64,000 nt of DNA from Gammaproteobacteria bacterium LSUCC0096 (GTDB taxonomy: Bacteria > Pseudomonadota > Gammaproteobacteria > Pseudomonadales > Litorivicinaceae). Below, piece by piece: positions 36,480 to 44,817 of the stretch. Where the stretch lies: assembly GCA_008087055.1 (NCBI GenBank), contig VIEA01000001.1, positions 12,514 to 76,513 of the forward strand, written 5' to 3'. The position numbers and the translations under genes were made by a program. How positions within the stretch are numbered: position 1 is the stretch's first letter; each line of letters begins with the position of its first letter. The notes under the pieces were generated by a model, which saw only the letters and a list, made by a program, of their open reading frames with translations, ran no database searches and was not told the DNA's origin.

Positions 36480-37336
36480 CTCGCGAGCTGGTTTCTTCGT
36501 TCGCAAAGCTCCGCATAATCTGGGGTGTTGTCACCTGTTAAAATTCCATGGCGAATCGCGAAATCAATGATCACGAGATTGCAGTTGTATTTAAATACAT
36601 CAGTGGTCTCGATCAGTGATAGTACGTCATCAATCGGCAATCTTTCGAACGACTCGACCTCACCGTCCTGACAAACTGGAACGAAGCTGTCGGGAAGCTC
36701 CAAATCATAACAATACAAAATGTCGCGTTTTAATCCGCGCCCATCGGTGTGACGATAGCTGATCGTCCCCGTCGCAACCGACTGGCTCGCCTGTGTCTCA
36801 GAAATACCGGCTTCTTCGAAGCACTCTTTGAGTAAGTTTTCGAATAGCCCAAGGCCAGCTGGCTGGCCACCGCCAACCATATTGTCGAGTTTTCCTGGAA
36901 AAGTGGGTTTTTGTTCTGACCGTTTCGCTACCCACAATTCAATGCCTTTGTGTGTTCTGACATAGCCGTTGAGATGCACGCCAAACGTCAGGCAACCGAG
37001 TGGCGCAGTCAATGTTCGCTCCATCACGAAACGAGTTGGGTCGGTGACAGACGCTTTTACGGGAAAAGGCTCGCCCACCCAGCTCCACAGTAATCCTTCC
37101 TCGTAAGTGTCTTTTGCAAATCGAGCGAAGAGTTGATTGAGCTTCCCCTCAGATAAGCTTGGAATCACAAGCCCCTGTTCTGATTCTTGCCATAAACCGA
37201 AACTCAACCCACGATCTCTGAAACTGTCTTGCACATAACCAAGTAATGCATCGTCTTGAAACCAGGGTGTCCATGATTGAAGGTCGGCATTATGCGCGCG
37301 GTCGAAATGGTCAAGAAAACTCAAGAGCGGCTCCAA
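36476..37336 (-). CDS. NUDIX hydrolase with N-terminal DUF4743 domain
   Basis: The 286-residue protein combines an N-terminal DUF4743-like region (residues 1-110) with a NUDIX domain of the type seen in plant and yeast thiamine-pyrophosphokinase-like Nudix enzymes (Nudt20/24, YJR142W). The NUDIX box GGGQPAGLGLFENLLKECFEEAGI keeps the metal-binding EExG core (ECFEEAGI) but has Leu where the first Glu of the consensus normally stands and Lys for Arg. Relatives act on oxidised thiamine diphosphates or other nucleoside phosphates; the substrate here is not predictable. It overlaps genes at both ends. Confidence 0.85.
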   Translation of the reverse strand: MEPLLSFLDHFDRAHNADLQSWTPWFQDDALLGYVQDSFRDRGLSFGLWQESEQGLVIPSLSEGKLNQLFARFAKDTYEEGLLWSWVGEPFPVKASVTDPTRFVMERTLTAPLGCLTFGVHLNGYVRTHKGIELWVAKRSEQKPTFPGKLDNMVGGGQPAGLGLFENLLKECFEEAGISETQASQSVATGTISYRHTDGRGLKRDILYCYDLELPDSFVPVCQDGEVESFERLPIDDVLSLIETTDVFKYNCNLVIIDFAIRHGILTGDNTPDYAELCERRNQLAS

Positions 37337-38334
37337 TAACTCGCAAAAAATGGAATGAGAACCCCCATCGCGAGTACGCGGATGAGGTGATGTGTCGTGA
37401 CATAGAGTCCATCAGCACCGGCCTCTAATGCAACCACAGGCATGACCTGGAATCCCCCGGGCATGAATGCGAGAGCTGCGTCGATCAATGGAAATCCGAG
37501 TAATTGGTACACAGCGAAACTGCCAGCAAAGGCTAGGCTCACCGCCGCTAAGGTAGAGAGCGCAGCAGGGGGAAATGTTTTGAGCAGAACGCGGAGACCC
37601 TGCCCGATGATGTCGATCCCAATGCGCCAGCCAAATAGCATCATGGCAAGTCCGATGAATACGGGTGGGGTATTGAGATGTACGATTTCAAAGAGACTAA
37701 GGATCGCGCCACCGAAGATTCCGACAATTAGCCCAGGTGTTGTGACCTTAAAATGACGTAGAACTCCCGTCAGCAGCCAGGCGATTGGAAGGACAAAGAT
37801 CCATGAAATAAAGTCTGACTGTTCGAAAACAAAGGGTGTTTTAACTTGCTCAGGTACGACAAAGAGCACAGGGACCATCAGTGTGAGGAAGGCGAGTCGT
37901 AGACTCTGATAGACCGCTACTTGTGATAACGCTCCACCATAATGTTCGGTGGCAGCGAGTGCTGAGGATAAATTACCTGGCGCTGCAGCCATGTGCGCGC
38001 TAACAGCATCGAGCTTGAGCATGCGCTGATTGAGTTTGCCAACGATCCAGAAAATAAACACCATGGTGACAATCATGATAAGAAGACTCACGGGCCATAA
38101 TTGAATCCGTTCAAAGATATCGGGAGTCACTTGGTTACCGAGTGCGAGACCGATGAGCAATACGGCAAAGTGGTGGGCATCGACACCTGGCTTTTGATGG
38201 ATTCCTGAGAAATGCGCTAAAAATGCAACAGCGAACATCGGTCCAATCATGGCACCGAGTGGAAAGTTCATTGTCTCAAATGCAATCGCTGAAGCTGCTG
38301 AGGTTAAGCCAAATACGAGGAGTGGCTGACGCAT
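37321..38334 (-). CDS. AbrB/AmoA family integral membrane protein
   Basis: This is a 337-residue polytopic membrane protein with about nine or ten hydrophobic helices. Two related halves each contain an AbrB duplication motif: MIGPMFAVAF and AAAPGNLSSALAATEHYGG in the first half, FMPGGFQVMPVVALEAGAD in the second. The family (COG3180, misnamed ammonia monooxygenase) has unknown transport function; E. coli AbrB affects aidB expression. It overlaps the NUDIX gene by 16 bases and abuts the Rieske gene (TAATG-type junction), so it may ride on the suf transcript. Confidence 0.85.
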   Translation of the reverse strand: MRQPLLVFGLTSAASAIAFETMNFPLGAMIGPMFAVAFLAHFSGIHQKPGVDAHHFAVLLIGLALGNQVTPDIFERIQLWPVSLLIMIVTMVFIFWIVGKLNQRMLKLDAVSAHMAAAPGNLSSALAATEHYGGALSQVAVYQSLRLAFLTLMVPVLFVVPEQVKTPFVFEQSDFISWIFVLPIAWLLTGVLRHFKVTTPGLIVGIFGGAILSLFEIVHLNTPPVFIGLAMMLFGWRIGIDIIGQGLRVLLKTFPPAALSTLAAVSLAFAGSFAVYQLLGFPLIDAALAFMPGGFQVMPVVALEAGADGLYVTTHHLIRVLAMGVLIPFFASYWSRS

Positions 38335-38654
38335 TAGGCGTCTTCAAGTTGAAGCTCGATCACTCCGTCATCGTTGATCCGAATAGGGAAAGTCGATACC
38401 TGTCCATAGGCGGGTGCAGAGAGCGCTTGGCCCGTTTTGACGCAAAATCGGGCGCCATGTCGCGGACACTCAATTTCGCCATTCATGTAGAGACCACCGC
38501 AGAGTTCTGCGCCATCATGTGTGCACAGATCTTCAATCGCGTAGACATGGTCGCCTTCGCGGAAAACCAAGACATCAACATCATCGAACTCAAAACGCTC
38601 GTAAGCGCCATCAGCGAGCGCATTAATCGTTGAGATTTCGATCCATTGACTCAT
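38334..38654 (-). CDS. Rieske-type [2Fe-2S] ferredoxin of the suf locus
   Basis: The 106-residue soluble protein has the Rieske ligand motifs CTHDGAEL (Cys-x-His) near residue 43 and CPRHGARF (Cys-x-x-His) near residue 63, with a beta-sandwich typical of non-heme Rieske ferredoxins (NirD/BphF-like). It lies at the 3' end of the suf gene run, eight bases after sufT. Such proteins are common at the end of suf loci in Gram-negative and actinobacterial genomes and may be a cluster acceptor or electron donor; that role is inferred. Confidence 0.9.
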   Translation of the reverse strand: MSQWIEISTINALADGAYERFEFDDVDVLVFREGDHVYAIEDLCTHDGAELCGGLYMNGEIECPRHGARFCVKTGQALSAPAYGQVSTFPIRINDDGVIELQLEDA

Positions 38655-38662
38655 AACACCTC

Positions 38663-39217
38663 CTAGAATAAACCCGCTTCCAAGCGAGCTTCCTCAGTCA
38701 TTCTGCTGGCGTCCCAAGGAGGATCAAAGACCATTTGTATGTCGGCTTGATCGACTCCCGAGAGTGCCTCAATTTTATCTTTGATGTCTCGTGCCATGAT
38801 GGGCCCCATGCCACAGCCTGGTGCTGTCAACGTCATGTCGACTCGAACGTGTGTCCGACCATCAATCAGTGTCGAGACTCTCAAGTCGTAGATTAAACCA
38901 AGTTCTACGATATTGACTGGAATTTCTGGATCATAACTTTGTCTGAGTACATCCCAAACTTGATCTTCAAGCGAAAGCGAACCCTCGGTATCGACCTGCT
39001 CTGGTACTTCGACGCCGAGCTTTGCGAGATCCTCTGTTTCAATTCGTACTAAACGGCTGCCAATATCGAGGGTTAAGGTGTCACCAAGCGCTTGCGTGAC
39101 CGTGACTATTTCTCCGATACCGAGAGTTAACGGGATGCCTTGAGGAACTTGTTTACCGGTGACGTTCTCGAGAACAGTGAGTTCTGATCCTTTGTCTAGT
39201 TCGGCAAAGGCAATCAT
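38663..39217 (-). CDS. sufT: SufT, MIP18/DUF59 iron-sulfur assembly factor
   Basis: SufT is an auxiliary factor in maturation of iron-sulfur proteins. The 184-residue protein has a family-specific N-terminal half (GIPLTLGIGEIVTVTQALGDTLTLDIG) and a DUF59/MIP18 C-terminal domain: WDVLRQSYDPEIPVNIVELGLIYD and the cysteine-bearing TAPGCGMGP. It overlaps sufS by one base and is part of the suf run. The long N-terminal extension distinguishes SufT from simple PaaD-like DUF59 proteins. Confidence 0.92.
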   Translation of the reverse strand: MIAFAELDKGSELTVLENVTGKQVPQGIPLTLGIGEIVTVTQALGDTLTLDIGSRLVRIETEDLAKLGVEVPEQVDTEGSLSLEDQVWDVLRQSYDPEIPVNIVELGLIYDLRVSTLIDGRTHVRVDMTLTAPGCGMGPIMARDIKDKIEALSGVDQADIQMVFDPPWDASRMTEEARLEAGLF

Positions 39218-40437
39218 CAGTCTGTCAGCATCCCAATCACGCGATCGAGCGCTTCGAGGAAGCGATCTACTTCATCGATCGAGTTGTAGAAAGCAACTGA
39301 CGCTCTTGCTGTACCTGGTAAACCGAAGTGCTCCATTGTTGGCATTGCGCAATGATGACCAGTTCTTACGGCGATACCGAGTTGGTCAAGAAGTGTTCCG
39401 ACGTCTGTTGGATGGGCGCCTTTGACATTAAATGAACAGACGCTGACCCAATGCTTTGGATGACCCAATACATCGACCTTGTCTCGACTGAGCATGGCTT
39501 CTATCAGGTGTTGATGGACGCGGTGTTCATGAGCGACAGCGCCGTCGAAATCGATTGATTCGAGATAATCGAGTGCCTTGGCAAACCCAATTGTATCGGC
39601 AATGTTGGGTGTGCCTGCTTCAAACTTCCAAGGCAACTCGTTATAAGTAGTTCCACTGAAGCTCACGCGGTCAATCATATCGCCGCCGCCTTGCCATGGC
39701 GGAAGTGATTCAAGTAGTTCGCGTTGTCCGAGCAAAACGCCAATTCCGGTTGGACCGCAACACTTGTGTGCACTCACTGCATAGAAGTCGGCTTGGAGAT
39801 CTTTGACATTGACTCGCATGTGCGGTGCAGCCTGTGCACCATCGATGACAGAGAAGGCGTTATTTTCTTTGGCCAGTTGAATGAAGCCTGTGACGTCATT
39901 CAGTGCACCAATCGCATTTGATACGTGCCCGACTGCGATGATGGCGACATCGTGCTCATGACAGAGCGCTTTTGCTGATTCCAAACACAAAGTGCCGGTC
40001 GCATCTACCGGAATCGGGATCACCCGAATCCCGACACGAGACTCAAGTTGCTGCCAAGGGACGATGTTTGCGTGATGTTCTGTCTCGCCAACCAATACCA
40101 CATCACCTGACTTGAGCCGGGTTGCGAGGGTATTGGCGACGAGATTTAGTGCCTCAGTAGCCCCTCGAAGCAGGATCACCTCACCAGTATCGTCGACGCC
40201 AAACCACTTACCAATGCGGGCACGAGCGCCTTCATAGGCATCCGTAGCCTCGCCACTTAAGGTATGCACTCCACGATGAACATTTGAGTTGTATCGATCG
40301 TAATAATCACTAATTGATTCGATGACCACCGAGGGTTTTTGAGATGTCGCGGCATTATCGAAATAGACAAGAGGTTGTCCGTGGACTTCACGTTTCAAAA
40401 TAGGAAAGTCACTACGAACGCGCGCCAAATCAAACAT
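39217..40437 (-). CDS. sufS: Cysteine desulfurase SufS
   Basis: SufS removes sulfur from cysteine as an enzyme persulfide for cluster assembly. The 406-residue type II desulfurase has LVYFDNAATSQKP, GHVSNAIGA, the PLP lysine in AVSAHKCCGPTG near residue 225 and the active-site cysteine in RTGHHCAMP near residue 363. It overlaps sufD by eight bases and precedes sufT. SufE, its activator, is encoded at the other end of the locus. Confidence 0.96.
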   Translation of the reverse strand: MFDLARVRSDFPILKREVHGQPLVYFDNAATSQKPSVVIESISDYYDRYNSNVHRGVHTLSGEATDAYEGARARIGKWFGVDDTGEVILLRGATEALNLVANTLATRLKSGDVVLVGETEHHANIVPWQQLESRVGIRVIPIPVDATGTLCLESAKALCHEHDVAIIAVGHVSNAIGALNDVTGFIQLAKENNAFSVIDGAQAAPHMRVNVKDLQADFYAVSAHKCCGPTGIGVLLGQRELLESLPPWQGGGDMIDRVSFSGTTYNELPWKFEAGTPNIADTIGFAKALDYLESIDFDGAVAHEHRVHQHLIEAMLSRDKVDVLGHPKHWVSVCSFNVKGAHPTDVGTLLDQLGIAVRTGHHCAMPTMEHFGLPGTARASVAFYNSIDEVDRFLEALDRVIGMLTD

Positions 40438-41626
40438 CGACAGATTCCTTGAGCTCAGCGATCAGTTCGCCGTGCTTCAGTTCACCCAATAGTTGTGTCT
40501 CAACTAATTCTCGTATGTCTGGATGTTCGATTTCCTCAACGATTTTTTCAGCGAAGGCGTACTGCAAAAATGCGCGTGCGTCCGCTTCAGACAGTCCACG
40601 ACTTTTTAAATAGAAGAGTTCTGTCTTGTTAAGACTGCCAACCGTGCAGCCGTGTGAGGCAGTGACATCATCGGCATAAATTTCGAGTTCCGGCTTTGGA
40701 TTTACACGAGCAGATCCCGATAACAGTAAGTTAGCAATGGATTGCTCTGTTGCTGAACGCTGTGAATCCTTTCGGATCAGGACTCGACCATTGAACGTTG
40801 CTTCGCCTTTGCCATCGACCATATTCCGGAAGGTCATCTCGCTGTTGGTATCTCCAACAACGTGGTCAATTGCGAGGTGCGTATCGTGATATTGCGACCC
40901 ATTTGTGATTGCAAGTCCGTTAACAGAAGCCGAGGCTTCACGACCAGCCAGTGCAATATAGATATCATTGCGCGCTAATTTTGATCCGAATTCGATCGTT
41001 TGCAGTCGGTAGGATGAATTTTCACCGCATTCAACATCGAGATTTGAAAACACGTGAGCTGCTGGATTGGCCGCTTGGAAGCGCACATGAGTCACTGATG
41101 AATCACGTGCTAGTGTTATCAGGCAACGGAGTGAACTGAGGTTTGCCTTATCAGCATCAGTTGATTCGAACTGTTCAACGAGTGTCAGCTGGGCGCCCGC
41201 TTCAACACGGATGATGAGCGTCGAAAAGCCTGCCGAATTGGCTTGATTCGCGAGATGATGAAGGTTGAGGACAACTGACGCAGTGGTTTGGATAGTCAGT
41301 GCCAGTCGAGAGTTTTCAAGTGCGGCCTGGGTAAGACCAAATCCATGTGCCTGATTAATCTCATCAATGCGTTTCTGCTCAGAGGCCGTCAGCGTATTAT
41401 CAGACACTGCCAATCCGTCGGCCGTGGGGACGTTAACAAACTCCCCCCCGGTTAAAGCAAATTGCTCTGTAGCCTTAGGGTTTGCGGGCTGCCATGTTGT
41501 GCGGGCAAGACCTCGGGTGGGTACATACTTCCATGACTCGACACGTTTTGTGGGTAAGCCAACCGCTAGCGCCTCTGGCGCGTGGACGTCCTTGACATCA
41601 GCTAACCACTCACTGAATCCGCTCAT
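40430..41626 (-). CDS. sufD: Iron-sulfur scaffold component SufD
   Basis: SufD pairs with SufB in the SufBC2D scaffold. The 398-residue protein has a divergent N-terminus (RVESWKYVPTR) and the SUF beta-helix core with SANGLAITNGSQYHDTHLAIDHVVGDTNSEMTF-like region (here shorter segments such as NGSQYHDTHLAIDHV), KPELEIYADDVTASHGCTVG and LFYLKSRGLSEADARAFL. It overlaps sufC by four bases. The His and acidic residues near ADDVTASHG that help form the SufB-SufD interface are present. Confidence 0.95.
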   Translation of the reverse strand: MSGFSEWLADVKDVHAPEALAVGLPTKRVESWKYVPTRGLARTTWQPANPKATEQFALTGGEFVNVPTADGLAVSDNTLTASEQKRIDEINQAHGFGLTQAALENSRLALTIQTTASVVLNLHHLANQANSAGFSTLIIRVEAGAQLTLVEQFESTDADKANLSSLRCLITLARDSSVTHVRFQAANPAAHVFSNLDVECGENSSYRLQTIEFGSKLARNDIYIALAGREASASVNGLAITNGSQYHDTHLAIDHVVGDTNSEMTFRNMVDGKGEATFNGRVLIRKDSQRSATEQSIANLLLSGSARVNPKPELEIYADDVTASHGCTVGSLNKTELFYLKSRGLSEADARAFLQYAFAEKIVEEIEHPDIRELVETQLLGELKHGELIAELKESVDV

Positions 41627-42366
41627 GCTGCTTCGAACCCTTCGTAACCTTCGCGCTCAAGCTGCTTAGCAAGCGTATGGTCACCTGACAATTTGATTTC
41701 GCCATTTGCGAGAACGTGAACAAAGTCAGGCTTCACAATGTCGAGTAAGCGCTGATAATGCGTGACAAGCAACACGCTACGGTCTGGTGAGCGCATTCGG
41801 TTTATTCCCTCTCCAACGATGCGAAGTGCGTCGACATCGAGGCCAGAGTCGGTTTCATCAAGGAGCGCGAGCGTCGGTTCGAGCAGTTGCATCTGCAGAA
41901 TTTCGTTGCGCTTCTTCTCGCCTCCCGAGAACCCTTCGTTAACATTCCGGTGTAAAAACGCTTCGTCCATCTGCATTACTTTCAGTTTTTCGCGAACGAG
42001 CTTTAGGAACTCAGCTGCTTTTAACTCAGGTAACCCACGATGCTCGCGAATTGCATTAACGGCCGCTTTCAAGAGATAAATATTTTTAACGCCGGGAATT
42101 TCAACAGGATATTGGAACGAGAGAAACAGACCGGCCCAAGCACGCTCTTCGGGCTCCAAATCGAGTAAGTTTTGACCCATGTAGATCACTTCGCCGTCGG
42201 TGACTTCATAATCATCACGGCCAGCAAGAACCGACGATAGTGTGCTTTTACCAGAGCCATTCGGGCCCATGATGGCGTGCACTTCACCTGCATTGATTTC
42301 AAGATTGATGCCTTTGAGGATGGGCTTGTCACCAACCCGTGCGTGTAAGTTTCGAATAGACAGCAT
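41623..42366 (-). CDS. sufC: SUF ATPase SufC
   Basis: SufC is the ABC-type ATPase that drives conformational change of SufB-SufD. The 247-residue protein has Walker A GPNGSGKST near residue 35, the Q-loop in LSFQYPVEIPGV, the ABC signature FSGGEKKRNEILQ and Walker B LALLDETDSGLDVDAL; the H-loop is VTHYQRLLD. No membrane partner is encoded, as expected. It overlaps sufB by one base. Confidence 0.97.
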   Translation of the reverse strand: MLSIRNLHARVGDKPILKGINLEINAGEVHAIMGPNGSGKSTLSSVLAGRDDYEVTDGEVIYMGQNLLDLEPEERAWAGLFLSFQYPVEIPGVKNIYLLKAAVNAIREHRGLPELKAAEFLKLVREKLKVMQMDEAFLHRNVNEGFSGGEKKRNEILQMQLLEPTLALLDETDSGLDVDALRIVGEGINRMRSPDRSVLLVTHYQRLLDIVKPDFVHVLANGEIKLSGDHTLAKQLEREGYEGFEAA

Positions 42367-43808
42367 TAGCCCACTGCTCCTTCAAGTGTGATACCAAGGA
42401 GTGCTTCGGCTTCGACAGCAAACTCCATCGGAAGTTTTTGGAAGACTTCTTTACAGAAGCCATTCACCACCATGTTGAGTGCATCCTCTTCACTCATGCC
42501 GCGCGTTCTTAAATAGAACAGCTGATCATCACTGACCTTTGAGGTGGTTGCCTCATGTTCAAGCTGAGCGCTCGGCTCTTCGGCTTCAACATATGGAAAC
42601 GTATGCGCGCCACACTGGTCACCAATCAAGAGTGAGTCACACTGTGTGAAATTCCGCGCGTCGACAGCGCCCGGGAGTACTTTGACTAATCCACGATAGG
42701 CATTCTGACCACGTGCTGTCGAGATACCTTTTGAGATGATTGTTGACCGTGTTCTCGGACCGATATGAATCATCTTGGTACCCGTATCGGCTTGTTGCTT
42801 CTTACCGGCGACAGCGACAGAGTAGAACTCGCCAACCGAGTCCGCACCTTTCAGGACACAGCTCGGATATTTCCATGTGATCGCTGATCCTGTCTCGAGC
42901 TGAGTCCAACTGATTTTGGCGCGATCTCCGCGGCACTCACCGCGCTTGGTGACGAAATTGTAGATCCCGCCTTTGCCTTCGTCATCGCCAGCGAACCAGT
43001 TTTGAACAGTGGAGTATTTGATTTCGGCATCAGTCTCAGCAACCAGTTCGACAACCGCTGCATGTAATTGATTTTCATCACGCTGAGGCGCGGTACAACC
43101 CTCAAGATAGGAAACGTATGAGCCCTCTTCCGCAACGATTAACGTCCGTTCAAACTGCCCTGTATTTTGCTGATTGATCCGGAAATAAGTTGAAAGCTCC
43201 ATCGGACAACGGACGCCTTTTGGAATATAAACAAACGAGCCATCTGAGAAGACCGCAGAGTTTAGAGCGGCGTAGTAGTTATCGTTTTGTGGAACGATTG
43301 AACCCAAGAATTTTTTCACAAGCTCAGGGTGTGAATGCACAGCTTCAGATAATGGACAAAAGACCACACCTGCTTCGTGCAACTTTTCTTTGAATGTGGT
43401 GACAACGCTGACCGAATCGAATACAGCATCCACGGCGACGCCCGCGAGCATTTTTTGCTCTTCAAGTGGGATTCCGAGTTTGTTGTACGTTTCGATCAAC
43501 GCAGGATCGACCTCATCCAGGCTCTTTGGTCCATCACCTTGCTTTTTCGGTGCAGAAAAATAGCTAATGGATTGAAAATCGATTGGTGGGTACTCGAGAT
43601 GTGCCCAATCTGGCGGCGTCATTTGCAGCCATTTCGCATAGGCTTCTAAGCGCCACTCCAAGAGCCACTCGGGCTCCCCTTTGCGAGTCGAAATTTCACG
43701 AATGACATCCTCACTTAGGCCAGGCGGTAGCGTGTCGGATTCAATATCAGTCACGAACCCGTATTTGTAGTCCTGGTCGACTAACTGATCGATCTCTTGC
43801 TGACTCAT
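42366..43808 (-). CDS. sufB: Iron-sulfur scaffold component SufB
   Basis: SufB is the main scaffold on which the nascent cluster forms. The 480-residue protein is full length with the N-terminal [27 protein letters not shown], the [22 protein letters not shown] central region, and the C-terminal [23 protein letters not shown] containing the conserved cysteine (equivalent to E. coli Cys405). [15 protein letters not shown] ends the helical tail. It follows the regulator gene with a one-base overlap. Confidence 0.97.
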   Translation of the reverse strand: MSQQEIDQLVDQDYKYGFVTDIESDTLPPGLSEDVIREISTRKGEPEWLLEWRLEAYAKWLQMTPPDWAHLEYPPIDFQSISYFSAPKKQGDGPKSLDEVDPALIETYNKLGIPLEEQKMLAGVAVDAVFDSVSVVTTFKEKLHEAGVVFCPLSEAVHSHPELVKKFLGSIVPQNDNYYAALNSAVFSDGSFVYIPKGVRCPMELSTYFRINQQNTGQFERTLIVAEEGSYVSYLEGCTAPQRDENQLHAAVVELVAETDAEIKYSTVQNWFAGDDEGKGGIYNFVTKRGECRGDRAKISWTQLETGSAITWKYPSCVLKGADSVGEFYSVAVAGKKQQADTGTKMIHIGPRTRSTIISKGISTARGQNAYRGLVKVLPGAVDARNFTQCDSLLIGDQCGAHTFPYVEAEEPSAQLEHEATTSKVSDDQLFYLRTRGMSEEDALNMVVNGFCKEVFQKLPMEFAVEAEALLGITLEGAVG

Positions 43809-44260
43809 TAATGCACCTCCAAAGTCTCGATGCGACGATCTGATCGCGCATAGAGCGTATGTGGGCTAATCAGGTCTTCTAACGTTGTTTTTGTCAGAAT
43901 ATGGTTGACCTGATCACCTAATTCCCGCCACCGCGACATCACTGAGCAGTGGTCGGTAAGTCGGCACAGTGCTTCATCTGTGCCGCACTCAGTTATGGCC
44001 ATTGGTCCTTCAATCGCCTCGATAATTGTTTTCACCGGAATTTGTGATGGAGCTTTAGCCAAGCTGTAGCCACCGCGAGCGCCTTGGGTTGAGTTTAAAA
44101 CGCCACCTTTCACCAGCAACTTGAGTAACTTGATGCAAGTTGGCTTTGGAACAGATGACTCATCAGAGAGTTGTCCTGCCGACCACAAAACGTCTGGATG
44201 CCTCGCCATCTGAGCTAAGATGACAGAAGCATAATCAGTTAGTTTTGATAGTCGAACCAT
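43808..44260 (-). CDS. Rrf2-family [Fe-S] regulator of the suf operon (IscR/SufR-like, TIGR02944)
   Basis: The 150-residue Rrf2-family protein has an N-terminal winged helix ([52 protein letters not shown]) and three spaced cysteines in [21 protein letters not shown], matching the cluster-binding pattern of IscR, although the histidine ligand is not obvious. The gene leads the sufBCDST run with an overlap into sufB. An IscR-type inverted repeat covers its own promoter, which suggests iron-sulfur-dependent autoregulation. Confidence 0.92.
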   Translation of the reverse strand: MVRLSKLTDYASVILAQMARHPDVLWSAGQLSDESSVPKPTCIKLLKLLVKGGVLNSTQGARGGYSLAKAPSQIPVKTIIEAIEGPMAITECGTDEALCRLTDHCSVMSRWRELGDQVNHILTKTTLEDLISPHTLYARSDRRIETLEVH

Positions 44261-44291
44261 CAGCGCACCACAAATTTTTCCCGATGCGCAT

Positions 44292-44320
44292 TATATAGGA
44301 CCAGATAAGTCCTATATCAA
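44292..44320 (-). promoter_or_regulatory. suf operon promoter overlapped by an IscR-like inverted repeat
   Basis: On the minus strand, TTGATA (44320-44315) and TATATA (44297-44292) are 17 bases apart. The inverted repeat ATATAGGAC-N7-GTCCTATAT (44293-44317) spans 25 bases, the length of IscR type 1 sites, and shares their outer ATA/TAT and inner GAC/GTC. It is about 31 bases upstream of the regulator's start codon. Confidence 0.8.
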
Positions 44321-44324
44321 GAGG

Positions 44325-44747
44325 TTAGGATGATTTGGCCGCTAAGTGTGCTGCTTCAGCTTTTAATCGTTGTAGCATCGAGGCAAGGCCGTTCGCTCTC
44401 GTTGGTGACAAATGCTGAGACAGCCCAATTGCTTCGACAAACTGAGGCTCTGTTTTGACGATGTCCTCTGCGGATGCATCGGAATATAAACGAACCACAA
44501 GTGCAATTAAGCCAGATACGATGGCTGCATCAGAATTGGCGCGGACGTTAACGTGTGACGCATCTCCATCGATGACCATCCAGACTTGAGATTGGCAACC
44601 CCTGACCAAGTTGTTTTCATTTTTTTCTTCCTCTTCAAGAGGTTCGAGCTCTTTACCGAGATCAATCAGATATTGATATTTGTCCATCCAGGAATCAAAA
44701 AACTGAAACTCGTCGATGATTTCTTGCTGTCTGTCACTCAATTGCAT
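44325..44747 (-). CDS. sufE: Cysteine desulfuration protein SufE
   Basis: SufE accepts persulfide sulfur from SufS and stimulates it. The protein has 140 residues from the ATG at 44747; a GTG four codons earlier is an alternative. The active-site cysteine lies in NLVRGCQSQVWM near residue 46, and LSPTRANGLASML is the C-terminal signature. The gene lies just upstream of the suf promoter on the same strand and is divergent from the CnoX-like gene, so it may be transcribed separately from the rest of the locus. Confidence 0.95.
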   Translation of the reverse strand: MQLSDRQQEIIDEFQFFDSWMDKYQYLIDLGKELEPLEEEEKNENNLVRGCQSQVWMVIDGDASHVNVRANSDAAIVSGLIALVVRLYSDASAEDIVKTEPQFVEAIGLSQHLSPTRANGLASMLQRLKAEAAHLAAKSS

Positions 44748-44817
44748 GTGCGGTCTCACTTCAGAAGGTCACGACAGGGTATACTCCGTCGCAAATTTAC
44801 GAAACTGACAGGTTGTT

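Noticed and set aside
37321-38334. AbrB-family protein considered as an ammonia monooxygenase or a DNA-binding AbrB regulator
   Set aside because: The sequence is a polytopic membrane protein with internal duplication. The enzyme name is a legacy mis-annotation, and the swapped-hairpin AbrB DNA-binding fold is unrelated.
38334-38654. Rieske gene considered as a nitrite reductase small subunit (NirD)
   Set aside because: There is no nirB nearby, and the position at the end of the suf run favours a general Rieske ferredoxin.
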